DNA of 14,800 bases from an uncultured Ruminococcus sp. (GTDB lineage Bacteria > Bacillota > Clostridia > Oscillospirales > Ruminococcaceae), in assembly GCA_900553675.1 (NCBI GenBank), contig USEH01000030.1:1-14800 (forward strand), in the 5' to 3' direction. Within the stretch, counting starts at the first letter, position 1. Each line of letters begins with the position of its first letter. The notes beneath the pieces are model-generated. The model was given only the letters and a program-made list of their open reading frames with translations. It was not told the origin of the DNA and did no database searches. This document shows positions 1 to 6,665 of the stretch, one piece after another. A program made the position numbers and the translations under genes.

Positions 1-856
1 GAAAAGCCTTTCCTGCCGCTATTCCCGATTCTGAGTAATAACCAAGCTCGTCATAAAGGCTCTCCCTCTTTTTTATCTCTTCGGGAGTGATTCCTGCGGC
101 GATGTAGTCGTCGATAGAATGGCGGTAGAGCCAGTATGGAGAATACATCCTGTCGCCGACGACTATGGTATATTCGCTTGCAAGTGTTCTGGCGATGGCT
201 TCTTCATCGCCGGAGAAAAATATGTCAAGCTCCTGACGTGTGATAAGCTGGTCGTCGCCCGAATCAAGGCAGTATTCATAAGCCTTTTCGGCTTCTTCCT
301 TTGTGATGCCAAGAGCATTTATGAATGAATAAACATTGACGCTTTCATCAGGACTTACGCCGTTTTCATCATCAAAGGGTAAAGGTATGGTATTAACCCA
401 TTCTTGTATGTCGACATCCTTTCTCATGTCGTGAAGACTTTTATCGATTCCTGAAAATTTCTGCTTCTCCGGATAGAAAAACCAGCCGTATTCATCTCCG
501 CCTATGTCCTCTCCGCTCAGGATTGGCAGCTCAGGCATAATATCCTCATCCGGTTCTTGGGTCTCGGAAGCCGTGGTATCCGATACAATCGGCTCGGTGG
601 TCGGTGGGGTATCTGTGACAATGGGTGTGTAATCATCTGTTGGGGCTGTGGGAGTGATTTCCAGTCCGGAACGGTTACGCTGGTTGAAGATTCCGACAGT
701 CAAAGCTATAGCTGCTGCAATCCCCAAAGCTGCCATCCAGACGGTTTTGGGGGTGATTTTTTTAGATTTGTTCGTATCCCCTGCCGACATTTCAGGGTCA
801 ATCTCACCCAGAATGGCAAAAAGCCGCTCTGCTCTTACATCGTTATTACCGCTCAT
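1..856 (-). CDS. Membrane-anchored anti-sigma-like protein (partial, runs off left edge)
   Basis: The frame is open from the ATG at 856 to the window edge, giving 285 codons with no stop. The product has a short cytoplasmic N-terminus (about residues 1-37, including RAERLFAILGEIDPEM), one hydrophobic membrane segment (about 38-57, VWMAALGIAAAIALTVGIF), a Thr/Pro/Asp-rich linker (about 64-105) and an acidic outer domain with repeated ITxEE- and SGDEEAI-like helices and the segment GDRMYSPYWLYRHS. That is the layout of a membrane anti-sigma factor. Its ATG overlaps the TGA stop of the upstream ECF sigma gene (ATGA), and a strong AAGGAGGG ribosome site lies at 866-873 with a 9-base spacer, so translation is probably coupled. 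By analogy it would hold the sigma factor at the membrane until an outside signal arrives. I see no zinc-finger anti-sigma motif and cannot name the outer domain. Confidence 0.8.
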   Translation of the reverse strand, partial: MSGNNDVRAERLFAILGEIDPEMSAGDTNKSKKITPKTVWMAALGIAAAIALTVGIFNQRNRSGLEITPTAPTDDYTPIVTDTPPTTEPIVSDTTASETQEPDEDIMPELPILSGEDIGGDEYGWFFYPEKQKFSGIDKSLHDMRKDVDIQEWVNTIPLPFDDENGVSPDESVNVYSFINALGITKEEAEKAYEYCLDSGDDQLITRQELDIFFSGDEEAIARTLASEYTIVVGDRMYSPYWLYRHSIDDYIAAGITPEEIKKRESLYDELGYYSESGIAAGKAF

Positions 857-1407
857 ATCGCTATACCCTCCTTTTCAAGAAACAGTCTGAGCTTCTCCCT
901 TGTCCGCATGAGGGACATTTTAACGCTACCCTTACTTTTCGACAGCTCCCTAGCTATCTCCTCAACGCTCATTACATACCAATATCTTTTTATAAACATC
1001 TCTCGCGATTCTAAGCTTAGCTCCCTTAAAAACCGCTCGATAGCATCCTTGACGGCAAAGTCGTCGCAGATGCTTTCCTGCGCCGACGGCAGGCACTCGG
1101 TCAGCTCGTCAAGGCAGACCCTGAGCCTGTCGGGCGTGCGCTTTTCGCTGTTTCTGCGCCGCCAGATGCTTAAAGCGATATTTCTGGTGATAGCTCCTAA
1201 AAACGTTTTCAGATTAAGTGGTCTGCTTGGCGGAATGCTTTTCCATGCTTTAAGCCATGTGTCGTTTAAACATTCCTCGCTGTCCTCGCGGCTGTTGAGG
1301 ATATTGTCCGCTATTTTGTGACAGTATAAGCCGTATTTTTTCTCGGTTTCTCCGAGTGCAGTCTCGGAACGTTGAAAATACAGTGCGATAATATTTGCGT
1401 CATCCAT
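853..1407 (-). CDS. ECF-type RNA polymerase sigma-70 factor
   Basis: About 184 residues, a normal ECF length. It has a sigma region 2 (SREDSEECLNDTWLKAWKSIPP, matching the conserved D-A-E-E-xxND-TxLxxW core), region 2.3/2.4 (LKTFLGAITRNIALSIWRRR) and a C-terminal sigma region 4 helix-turn-helix (SLESREMFIKRYWYVMSVEEIARELSKSKGSVKMSLMRTREKL). It should direct RNA polymerase to a small regulon, probably under control of the anti-sigma-like protein encoded immediately downstream with a four-base overlap. I chose the ATG at 1407 (MDDANIIALYFQRSE), because relatives typically begin at this MDDxxII sequence and GGAAGGGA lies upstream. An ATG at 1434 preceded by GAAGAG would add nine residues and cannot be excluded. 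The target promoters cannot be told from this window. Confidence 0.9.
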   Translation of the reverse strand: MDDANIIALYFQRSETALGETEKKYGLYCHKIADNILNSREDSEECLNDTWLKAWKSIPPSRPLNLKTFLGAITRNIALSIWRRRNSEKRTPDRLRVCLDELTECLPSAQESICDDFAVKDAIERFLRELSLESREMFIKRYWYVMSVEEIARELSKSKGSVKMSLMRTREKLRLFLEKEGIAI

Positions 1408-1518
1408 TTTTGCTACCATCCCTTCCGTTATCATTGTTTTTGCTCTTCATATATAAAGACGCAAATTATTATGCGAAGGTAACTTAATAATCCTGCAATC
1501 ACAAAAATATTTGATATT

Positions 1519-1546
1519 ATTATAGCATAGATTTTTGGATGGGCAA
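1519..1546 (-). promoter_or_regulatory. Sigma-A-type promoter upstream of the ECF sigma gene
   Basis: On the minus strand there is a -35 TTGCCC (1541-1546), a 16-base spacer containing CCAAAAATC, and a perfect -10 TATAAT (1519-1524). The initiation site would lie about 75-110 bases before the sigma gene start. A second TATAAT (1550-1555) with CTGGCA 17 bases upstream could be a tandem promoter. No ECF-type GGAAC/GAAAC -35 with a matching -10 is evident, so autoregulation by the sigma factor is not visible here. Confidence 0.6.
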
Positions 1547-1658
1547 GTGATTATACTGCCGGCGTGTAACTCTGCCAGTTTTTTGGTTTCACTTTAGATG
1601 AAAATCAGTATTATTACTCGCACAGCAATATTATCAAATTTCTTTTCCGTTTCGTACG

Positions 1659-1703
1659 CAAAAGAGATCCCCCGTGGGCAATTTTACGGAATGCCCGCAG
1701 GGG
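1659..1703 (-). terminator. Intrinsic terminator after the GGDEF/EAL gene
   Basis: Just past the TAA stop at 1716, minus-strand transcripts contain a GC-rich hairpin. CCCCTGCGGGCA pairs with TGCCCACGGGG, giving about 11 pairs with one C-A mismatch and one G-U, around an AT-rich loop. It is followed by a modest U tract (ATCTCTTTT, 1659-1667). The position and stability fit a rho-independent terminator. Confidence 0.7.
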
Positions 1704-1715
1704 TGCTTTGTTATG

Positions 1716-3932
1716 TTAAATCCTTTTAATCCGATCTTTTCCTTTTTCTTTTTCCGCCAGCAGATAAACCCTAAGGTCTCTGGCAGGCAGAGACTTTGAG
1801 AAATAGTATCCTTGGCAGCAGGTTGCACCGAAAGAGCGGAGATATTCATATGTCTCCCGATCCTCAATCCCCTCCAGGCAGCTATGCAGTCCCAGCCGCC
1901 GGGTGGCATCCACGATTGCGCCAACAAATGCCCTATTTGCCTCTCGGCTGCGGATATCTGTGATGAAGGACTTGTCCAGCTTGACCTCATCCACCGGAAG
2001 ATTGAGCAAAATACTCAGAGAGGAGAAGCCGGTACCCACATCATCCAGTGCGATCCGAATGCCGAACCAGCGGAAAAACTCGATCTGCGACTTCAGGTAT
2101 TCCTCGTCCAGCTCGCGGCAGCGCTCTGTCAGCTCCAGGCAAAGCTGCTGGGGCGGGAAGCCGGTCTCTCTCAGTACCTCCAGCACCATGGTGTTGAACC
2201 GTTCGTCCTCCAGCTGAAGGACGGTGATATTGACATTTATAACGAAATCAGGCACCACGGACAGCATTTCCTTGGCGTCTGAAAGGGCTTTCCAAAGAAT
2301 CCAACGACCCACCTGGAAGAAGCATGGATCGTTCTCCAGCCATGGGACAAACTGTCCCGGTGGCACCTTGCCAAATTCTTCGCCACGCCACCGCAGCAGA
2401 GCCACTGCCCCAATGACTTTTCCGTTATCCATCCGGTGAATGGGCTGATACTCCAGACGGAATCCCTTCCGCTCCGCAACCGCGTCCTGATAGATGGCGG
2501 TCAGTAGTCTGAAGTCTACATGTGTCTCGCCACGAACCGGATCGCTGTAGAATGTAAGACGACCATGGCTTTCCTGCTCGGAACGCTCCAGCATACTGGT
2601 CAGATAGTTTCGGACAGTGGCAACGCTGCCGACAAAGTTTTCATCCACAGTAAGGGCTCCACCCGCCAGCCGCAGCGGGATTGTGATGGAATCCATAATG
2701 ATCTCGTAGCGGGCGGCGTTTGTCAGAGCCATATAAAGCTTGGAAACATCCTCCGCATTCATTTCCGGCAGGCAAATGGTAAATCTGGTGTCTCCAATCC
2801 GGAAAATCTGCCCCTTTTGACCCACGATCCTTCTAAGAATTTCGGTAAATTGTCCCAGAATCTGATTGCCGGTTATGTAGCCATACAAAAGATTGATTCT
2901 GCTGAAGGAGCTTATCTTCACCGTTAGGAATGATACTTTGATCTTCTCCCGGAACAGCTTCTCCATGCATGGAACCAGTGCCCGCTCGTTGTGAAGTCCG
3001 GTAATGGGGTCGATAGTCTCTCCGATGCCATGATTGACCAGGGTGGCGACAAAAAGATCAGGCTCACCGTTTTTGCCTTTCAGAATCCTGCCGCGGCAGG
3101 TGCAGACCACATATTCTCCCTGCTTGTTGCGAACGCGGTATTCTATATTATGCTCCTTTTTTTCTCCTCTGAACACCGCCCCAATGTCCGCCCAATAGTC
3201 GGCGCGGTCATCCGGATGGATATATTCCATCCAAACGGTGGCACTGTCATAAATGAACTCGTCGGGCAGTCCGAAATAATCCACCGCCGCCTGCGACCAG
3301 CGGGAAACGTTGGTAGTCAGATTGCCCATAGTAAGGTAGTTCCTGCCGCCTGTAGCGGCAAAGGCATCAAAGATTCGGTCGGTCAGACCGGTAACATTCA
3401 GCTGCTGACCGTCCGGTGACAGGCGGGCTTTTTCCCGCTTCATGTCCGCCTTGTTCTGATACATAAGATAATCCGCCATCCTCAGCACATTGCGCAATGA
3501 GGCGTATTCCTCGCCGGATACGGCGCAGCCGATGGCAACGCTCGTCCGGTATGGCACCTTTTCGGACATGGCATCGCAGTCCGCGTCGACCCGATCGATC
3601 TCCCGCCGAATCTCCGCCTCATCCGTATCACGGTATACAGCCAGAAACTCATCGCCGCCCATGCGGTAGATGCTTTTCGCACCCTGAAGATCCCGCGTAA
3701 GTATCTGGGCGATGTCACCGATATAATCGTCGCCTTTCAGGTGACCAAACTCATCATTGACCGCCTTAAGGTTGTTGATATCGCAGAATACCATTCCGAA
3801 TCGGATATCCCTGTTCTGAACGTACTCCTTCTCCATCTGCTGGATTTCGTACTCATAGCTGTTGCGGCTCTTCACGCCGGTTAAAGCGTCGATCAGCAGC
3901 TTCTGCTTAAACACAACCGCCGGATTTTCCAA
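1716..3932 (-). CDS. GGDEF-PAS-GGDEF-EAL cyclic-di-GMP protein, cytoplasmic part (separated from its 7TM part by an in-frame TGA)
   Basis: 738 residues if counted from the TTG at 3932. In order: an apparently active diguanylate cyclase GGDEF domain (about 15-170; CDINNLKAVND and GGDEF at 92-96, with no RxxD inhibitory site before it); a PAS domain (about 195-300, with WMEYIHPDDR); a degenerate second GGDEF (about 305-465, IGDTRF in place of GGDEF); and an EAL phosphodiesterase domain (about 475-730). The EAL domain keeps the Asn of NVNITVLQL, the Glu of LELTER, DD at 630-631, VKLDKSF, LEGIE and CQGYYF. However, the EAL motif reads AVALLRW, with Val510 replacing the metal-binding Glu, which predicts a weak or dead phosphodiesterase. 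There is no ribosome site before the TTG. The same frame continues upstream through a TGA (3945-3947) into a membrane domain, so this is the body of a broken longer gene rather than an independent start. The domain assignments are secure; expression of this part is not. Confidence 0.85.
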   Translation of the reverse strand: MENPAVVFKQKLLIDALTGVKSRNSYEYEIQQMEKEYVQNRDIRFGMVFCDINNLKAVNDEFGHLKGDDYIGDIAQILTRDLQGAKSIYRMGGDEFLAVYRDTDEAEIRREIDRVDADCDAMSEKVPYRTSVAIGCAVSGEEYASLRNVLRMADYLMYQNKADMKREKARLSPDGQQLNVTGLTDRIFDAFAATGGRNYLTMGNLTTNVSRWSQAAVDYFGLPDEFIYDSATVWMEYIHPDDRADYWADIGAVFRGEKKEHNIEYRVRNKQGEYVVCTCRGRILKGKNGEPDLFVATLVNHGIGETIDPITGLHNERALVPCMEKLFREKIKVSFLTVKISSFSRINLLYGYITGNQILGQFTEILRRIVGQKGQIFRIGDTRFTICLPEMNAEDVSKLYMALTNAARYEIIMDSITIPLRLAGGALTVDENFVGSVATVRNYLTSMLERSEQESHGRLTFYSDPVRGETHVDFRLLTAIYQDAVAERKGFRLEYQPIHRMDNGKVIGAVALLRWRGEEFGKVPPGQFVPWLENDPCFFQVGRWILWKALSDAKEMLSVVPDFVINVNITVLQLEDERFNTMVLEVLRETGFPPQQLCLELTERCRELDEEYLKSQIEFFRWFGIRIALDDVGTGFSSLSILLNLPVDEVKLDKSFITDIRSREANRAFVGAIVDATRRLGLHSCLEGIEDRETYEYLRSFGATCCQGYYFSKSLPARDLRVYLLAEKEKGKDRIKRI

Positions 3933-3944
3933 AGAGAAGAAAAA

Positions 3945-4586
3945 TCACACCGCGACAACGGTTGCTGCGCCGCCTGTAATCAGCAGCTCGGGCACAGCGA
4001 TCTGGATGCACTCCGCCACCACCATCACAGTCAGCATGGGTATCAAAGCCAGCCGCACATGGGGCGCCAGCTTTTTGAAATTAACTGTCAGAATCGCGGC
4101 GCTGCCGAATAAGAATATCATGGCAAGACCATAGCCCACGAACGCAGCCGGTCCCAGGCTGTAATTGGTTCCGTTGCCCTGAAGATATTCAATGGGCAGC
4201 ACCGGCAGAAGGATCAAATAGAGCGCCAGCAGGGAAAAGCCAAAAATTCTCACAGCCTTCTGAATCCGCTTTTCATAGGAGGACAAAGCGATAACATAGC
4301 AGAAGAACTCATGGGCAAACAGGATGGCAAACAGGTAAAACACCACATGGGCTGCATAATTGAACCATGCGGGAACCTTGTCCGGATTATTCACCGTTAG
4401 CACAGTGATTATGTCAAATACAACATGCCCAATGGCATAGACCAGCATTCTCTGAAAGCTGCCATTGTCCTTTCCCATTTTGTAATAACGGGCGTTGATA
4501 CCGAGAAATATCAGAAGTATCAAACAAACGATCTCCTCACGGACGATCAGCAATGGATACAAATGCTCACCCCCAGATGTATTCAT
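3945..4586 (-). CDS. Seven-helix membrane domain of the GGDEF/EAL protein, ending at a premature TGA
   Basis: 213 residues with six clear membrane helices (about 9-28, 43-63, 73-103, 114-136, 148-168, 177-198) and the first half of a seventh (LLITGGAATVVAV) before the TGA at 3945-3947. If the TGA is read as any amino acid, the helix continues as FFFSLENP and enters the GGDEF domain in the same frame. That gives a 7TM-GGDEF-PAS-GGDEF-EAL protein of about 956 residues, an architecture common in Clostridia. Membrane regions of this type sense unknown ligands and set cyclase/phosphodiesterase activity. The ATG at 4586 has no good ribosome site; a TTG nine codons in, preceded by GGGGGTGAG, is a possible real start. 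As it stands the gene encodes only a truncated membrane protein, or the TGA is a sequencing error. Confidence 0.75.
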   Translation of the reverse strand: MNTSGGEHLYPLLIVREEIVCLILLIFLGINARYYKMGKDNGSFQRMLVYAIGHVVFDIITVLTVNNPDKVPAWFNYAAHVVFYLFAILFAHEFFCYVIALSSYEKRIQKAVRIFGFSLLALYLILLPVLPIEYLQGNGTNYSLGPAAFVGYGLAMIFLFGSAAILTVNFKKLAPHVRLALIPMLTVMVVAECIQIAVPELLITGGAATVVAV

Positions 4587-4646
4587 AATTTTATCATAAA
4601 TTCTATACTATTCTATATTCAACACGATACTATTACCCACATTGCT

Positions 4647-4675
4647 ATTATACAAGATGTAACCTTTATAGTCAA
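4647..4675 (-). promoter_or_regulatory. Promoter of the 7TM-GGDEF/EAL gene
   Basis: On the minus strand: -35 TTGACT (4670-4675), a 17-base spacer and a perfect -10 TATAAT (4647-4652). Transcription should begin about 55 bases before the ATG at 4586. It diverges from the hydrolase promoter on the other strand. The leader contains a 10-base direct repeat (4600-4607 and 4610-4617) but is too short for a known riboswitch. Confidence 0.75.
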
Positions 4676-4784
4676 TGCTTTTTATATAAATAGCTCCTGA
4701 TTTTTGGCTGAAGCAGTGATGACAAAATGATACAAGCTATGATTCGGCTATATTGTAAATCTATAAATAATTATAAACTTTCAC

Positions 4785-4813
4785 TTGCAATTTTTACTGT
4801 TCCATGGTATAGT
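4785..4813 (+). promoter_or_regulatory. Promoter of the alpha/beta-hydrolase gene
   Basis: -35 TTGCAA (4785-4790), a spacer of exactly 17 bases, and -10 TATAGT (4808-4813, one mismatch from TATAAT). The gene start lies about 45 bases downstream, after the ribosome site AAAGGAGAG at 4847-4855. Confidence 0.65.
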
Positions 4814-4863
4814 TATAGAGTAAATTTATATTCAAATCAATAATGCAAAGGAGAGTATATACC

Positions 4864-6459
4864 ATGAGCATGAAAGAAAGACCATTAGTAACCACCATGC
4901 CAGACGGCGGCAAGTTCTGGGAGCATACCTTTGATATGTTCTACCTGAAAGCCTACGTACCCGCAACCGATATTGACGGACAGACGAATAACTACGGCTT
5001 CCGCGCTCCCCTGCTTCTTGTCTTCGAGGAAAAAAGACAGAGCATGGCGGAGGCGATTGAGTTTGCAAAAAGTACTGGGCTTGCTTCGATAGCTTCATCA
5101 TATGACACAAGTGTGCTATTTGTATACCCCACCTGCGAGGGCGGCTGGAAGGAGTCTACCGAGGAGCTGTATGCTGCCGTTATCGCCGAAATCAAGATGA
5201 ACCCCAGCTATGCTGACGGCATCGTTGAAACCCGCAACTTCTTCACCGGCGAGTGCGGCGACTACTTCATCCGCGGAGCTATTTTCAGGGCGGATATTTA
5301 CAGCTTCGGCGAGTCGGCTGACTATGTTGCAAAGAACCTTATCAAAACTATCCATGGCGAATATCTCTGGGGACCCGGCGATATTACCCCGTCCGTGTTA
5401 TCAATGCAGGGGCTGAGCGTTGTCCCCAAGCCGGAGCGCAAGGATATCGCTATACTCAGCGTGGGCAATTCCGATGAGGTGAACGCCGAATTTGAGTGCT
5501 GTCAGGAGGTTTACGTTAAGGAGACCGCAAACTATGTACAGGACTTCAATCTGTTTGTAAGAAAATTCAAGAGATGGTGCGGCGTTATGGAGACCGAGCC
5601 CCGCTTTGATGTAATGGGCATGACCGAAGAGTCTGGCTGCGCAGTTGTCAAGACATCCCCCGACAACCGCATGATGAAGGACACCACCGAACACAAGGTC
5701 GGCTACTTTGCCTACTACAACAACGACATCTTTGACAACGGAGCCGCCCCGCTGCTGATAGGCTTCCACGGTCACGGCGATTCCTCCATGTTCTTAACCT
5801 TTGTTTCCGGCTGGTGGCAGGTGGCACACAAGCACGGCTTTCTGTTCGTATCCCTCGAAAACCACCAGTTCGTTCCGGCTTCGGAGGTCGTTCAGGTAAT
5901 AGAGCAGCTTAAACAGCGTTACAATATAGATGACAAGCGTATCTACGGCTGCGGCTTCTCGATGGGCAGCGGCAAGACATGGAATATGTTTGAGCAGTTC
6001 CCCGAAATCTTTGCGGGATTTGCCCCCGCCGCCGCACTGTTCCCGCCAAGAGGCGGATTCGGCGCTCCGGCTGACGGCGTTATCAACGAGACGGTAGCAG
6101 TTCCCTTGTTCTACTCCGGCGGCGAAAACTCGTTCCTTGCCGAGCTTCCCTTCCAGTCGGACAGTGCCCTTCAAAGAATCAAATACCTTGCCAAGGTCAA
6201 CAAACTTAAGAAGAATTTTGAGGACATCAGCTACGACAACAAGGACAGCTGGGAAGATCCTATCTGGGGCGTTCCGGGCGACAGAGTCGAGAAGCTTTAT
6301 GACGAGGCAAGAGACAGCACCCTGACTATCCACTATTATGACAGCGAAGACGGCGTTTGCAGAACAGCCCTCGCCAGCATCAGCGGTCAGGTTCATGAGT
6401 ACAGAAGACATACCGCCGAAAACGCATGGAAGTTTATTTCGCAGTTTACTAAGGAATAA
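4864..6459 (+). CDS. Alpha/beta-hydrolase, esterase-type, possibly with two tandem hydrolase-like halves
   Basis: 531 residues from the ATG at 4864, chosen because AAAGGAGAG (4847-4855) lies 8 bases upstream; an ATG at 4843 would put that site inside the gene. No signal peptide or membrane helix is seen, so it is probably cytoplasmic. The C-terminal half (about 285-531) is an alpha/beta-hydrolase: an oxyanion-hole-like strand [12 protein letters not shown] (298-308), nucleophile elbow GFSMG (Ser366), and a likely catalytic His at 511 ([15 protein letters not shown]); the acid is not certain. The N-terminal half (about 48-180) resembles the same fold in degenerate form ([14 protein letters not shown], later GESAD around Ser151). 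Such enzymes remove acetyl, feruloyl or other acyl groups, or act as peptidases; the substrate cannot be read here. The gene has its own promoter and terminator, and the next gene is a rhamnosidase, which suggests work on acylated plant glycosides. Confidence 0.8.
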   Translation: MSMKERPLVTTMPDGGKFWEHTFDMFYLKAYVPATDIDGQTNNYGFRAPLLLVFEEKRQSMAEAIEFAKSTGLASIASSYDTSVLFVYPTCEGGWKESTEELYAAVIAEIKMNPSYADGIVETRNFFTGECGDYFIRGAIFRADIYSFGESADYVAKNLIKTIHGEYLWGPGDITPSVLSMQGLSVVPKPERKDIAILSVGNSDEVNAEFECCQEVYVKETANYVQDFNLFVRKFKRWCGVMETEPRFDVMGMTEESGCAVVKTSPDNRMMKDTTEHKVGYFAYYNNDIFDNGAAPLLIGFHGHGDSSMFLTFVSGWWQVAHKHGFLFVSLENHQFVPASEVVQVIEQLKQRYNIDDKRIYGCGFSMGSGKTWNMFEQFPEIFAGFAPAAALFPPRGGFGAPADGVINETVAVPLFYSGGENSFLAELPFQSDSALQRIKYLAKVNKLKKNFEDISYDNKDSWEDPIWGVPGDRVEKLYDEARDSTLTIHYYDSEDGVCRTALASISGQVHEYRRHTAENAWKFISQFTKE

Positions 6460-6471
6460 GTGTAGCATCTC

Positions 6472-6509
6472 GCAGTCCTGCTTATTAAATAGGCGGGACT
6501 GTTTTTTTG
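6472..6509 (+). terminator. Intrinsic terminator after the hydrolase gene
   Basis: AGTCCTGC pairs with GCGGGACT (8 pairs, one G-U) around an AT-rich loop, followed directly by a run of seven T at 6502-6508. It begins about a dozen bases after the hydrolase stop and precedes the rhamnosidase, so the two genes are probably separate transcripts. Confidence 0.9.
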
Positions 6510-6599
6510 CACTGTTTCCGAATTTCTTGAGCGAATAATTATCTCAGATTTTGCAACAAAGTATAGAATCACAATTTCGCAAAAAATGTGACAGTACTA

Positions 6600-6628
6600 T
6601 TGCAAAACATTCAAATTTATGTTACTCT
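6600..6628 (+). promoter_or_regulatory. Possible promoter of the rhamnosidase gene
   Basis: TTGCAA (6600-6605) lies 17 bases before TACTCT (6623-6628). The -35 matches that of the upstream hydrolase promoter, but the -10 is poor, so an activator may be needed. GCAA-containing elements recur at 6551, 6577 and 6600 in this short interval. The ribosome site AAAGGA (6650-6655) is clear. Confidence 0.3.
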
Positions 6629-6665
6629 ATTCTCATCTTTTATCGGTCGAAAGGAATGACAGCAC

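Noticed and set aside
557..1321. A 254-codon plus-strand open frame
   Set aside because: It is antisense to the sigma/anti-sigma genes, with Ser/Cys/Leu-rich, low-quality protein sequence and no domain.
3933..3947. Selenocysteine or reassigned UGA at 3945-3947
   Set aside because: TGA is an ordinary stop elsewhere in the window (sigma, lipoprotein and rhamnosidase genes) and TGG is used for Trp. The site is in a membrane helix, and the small stem at the TGA lacks the spacing and loop of a bacterial selenocysteine element.
4587..4863. A c-di-GMP or other riboswitch in the divergent intergenic region
   Set aside because: Both leaders are only about 50 bases long, and no GEMM-type or other conserved riboswitch core is visible.
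5794..6468. A 224-codon minus-strand open frame
   Set aside because: It lies wholly antisense to the conserved hydrolase domain and has no ribosome site or recognisable motif.
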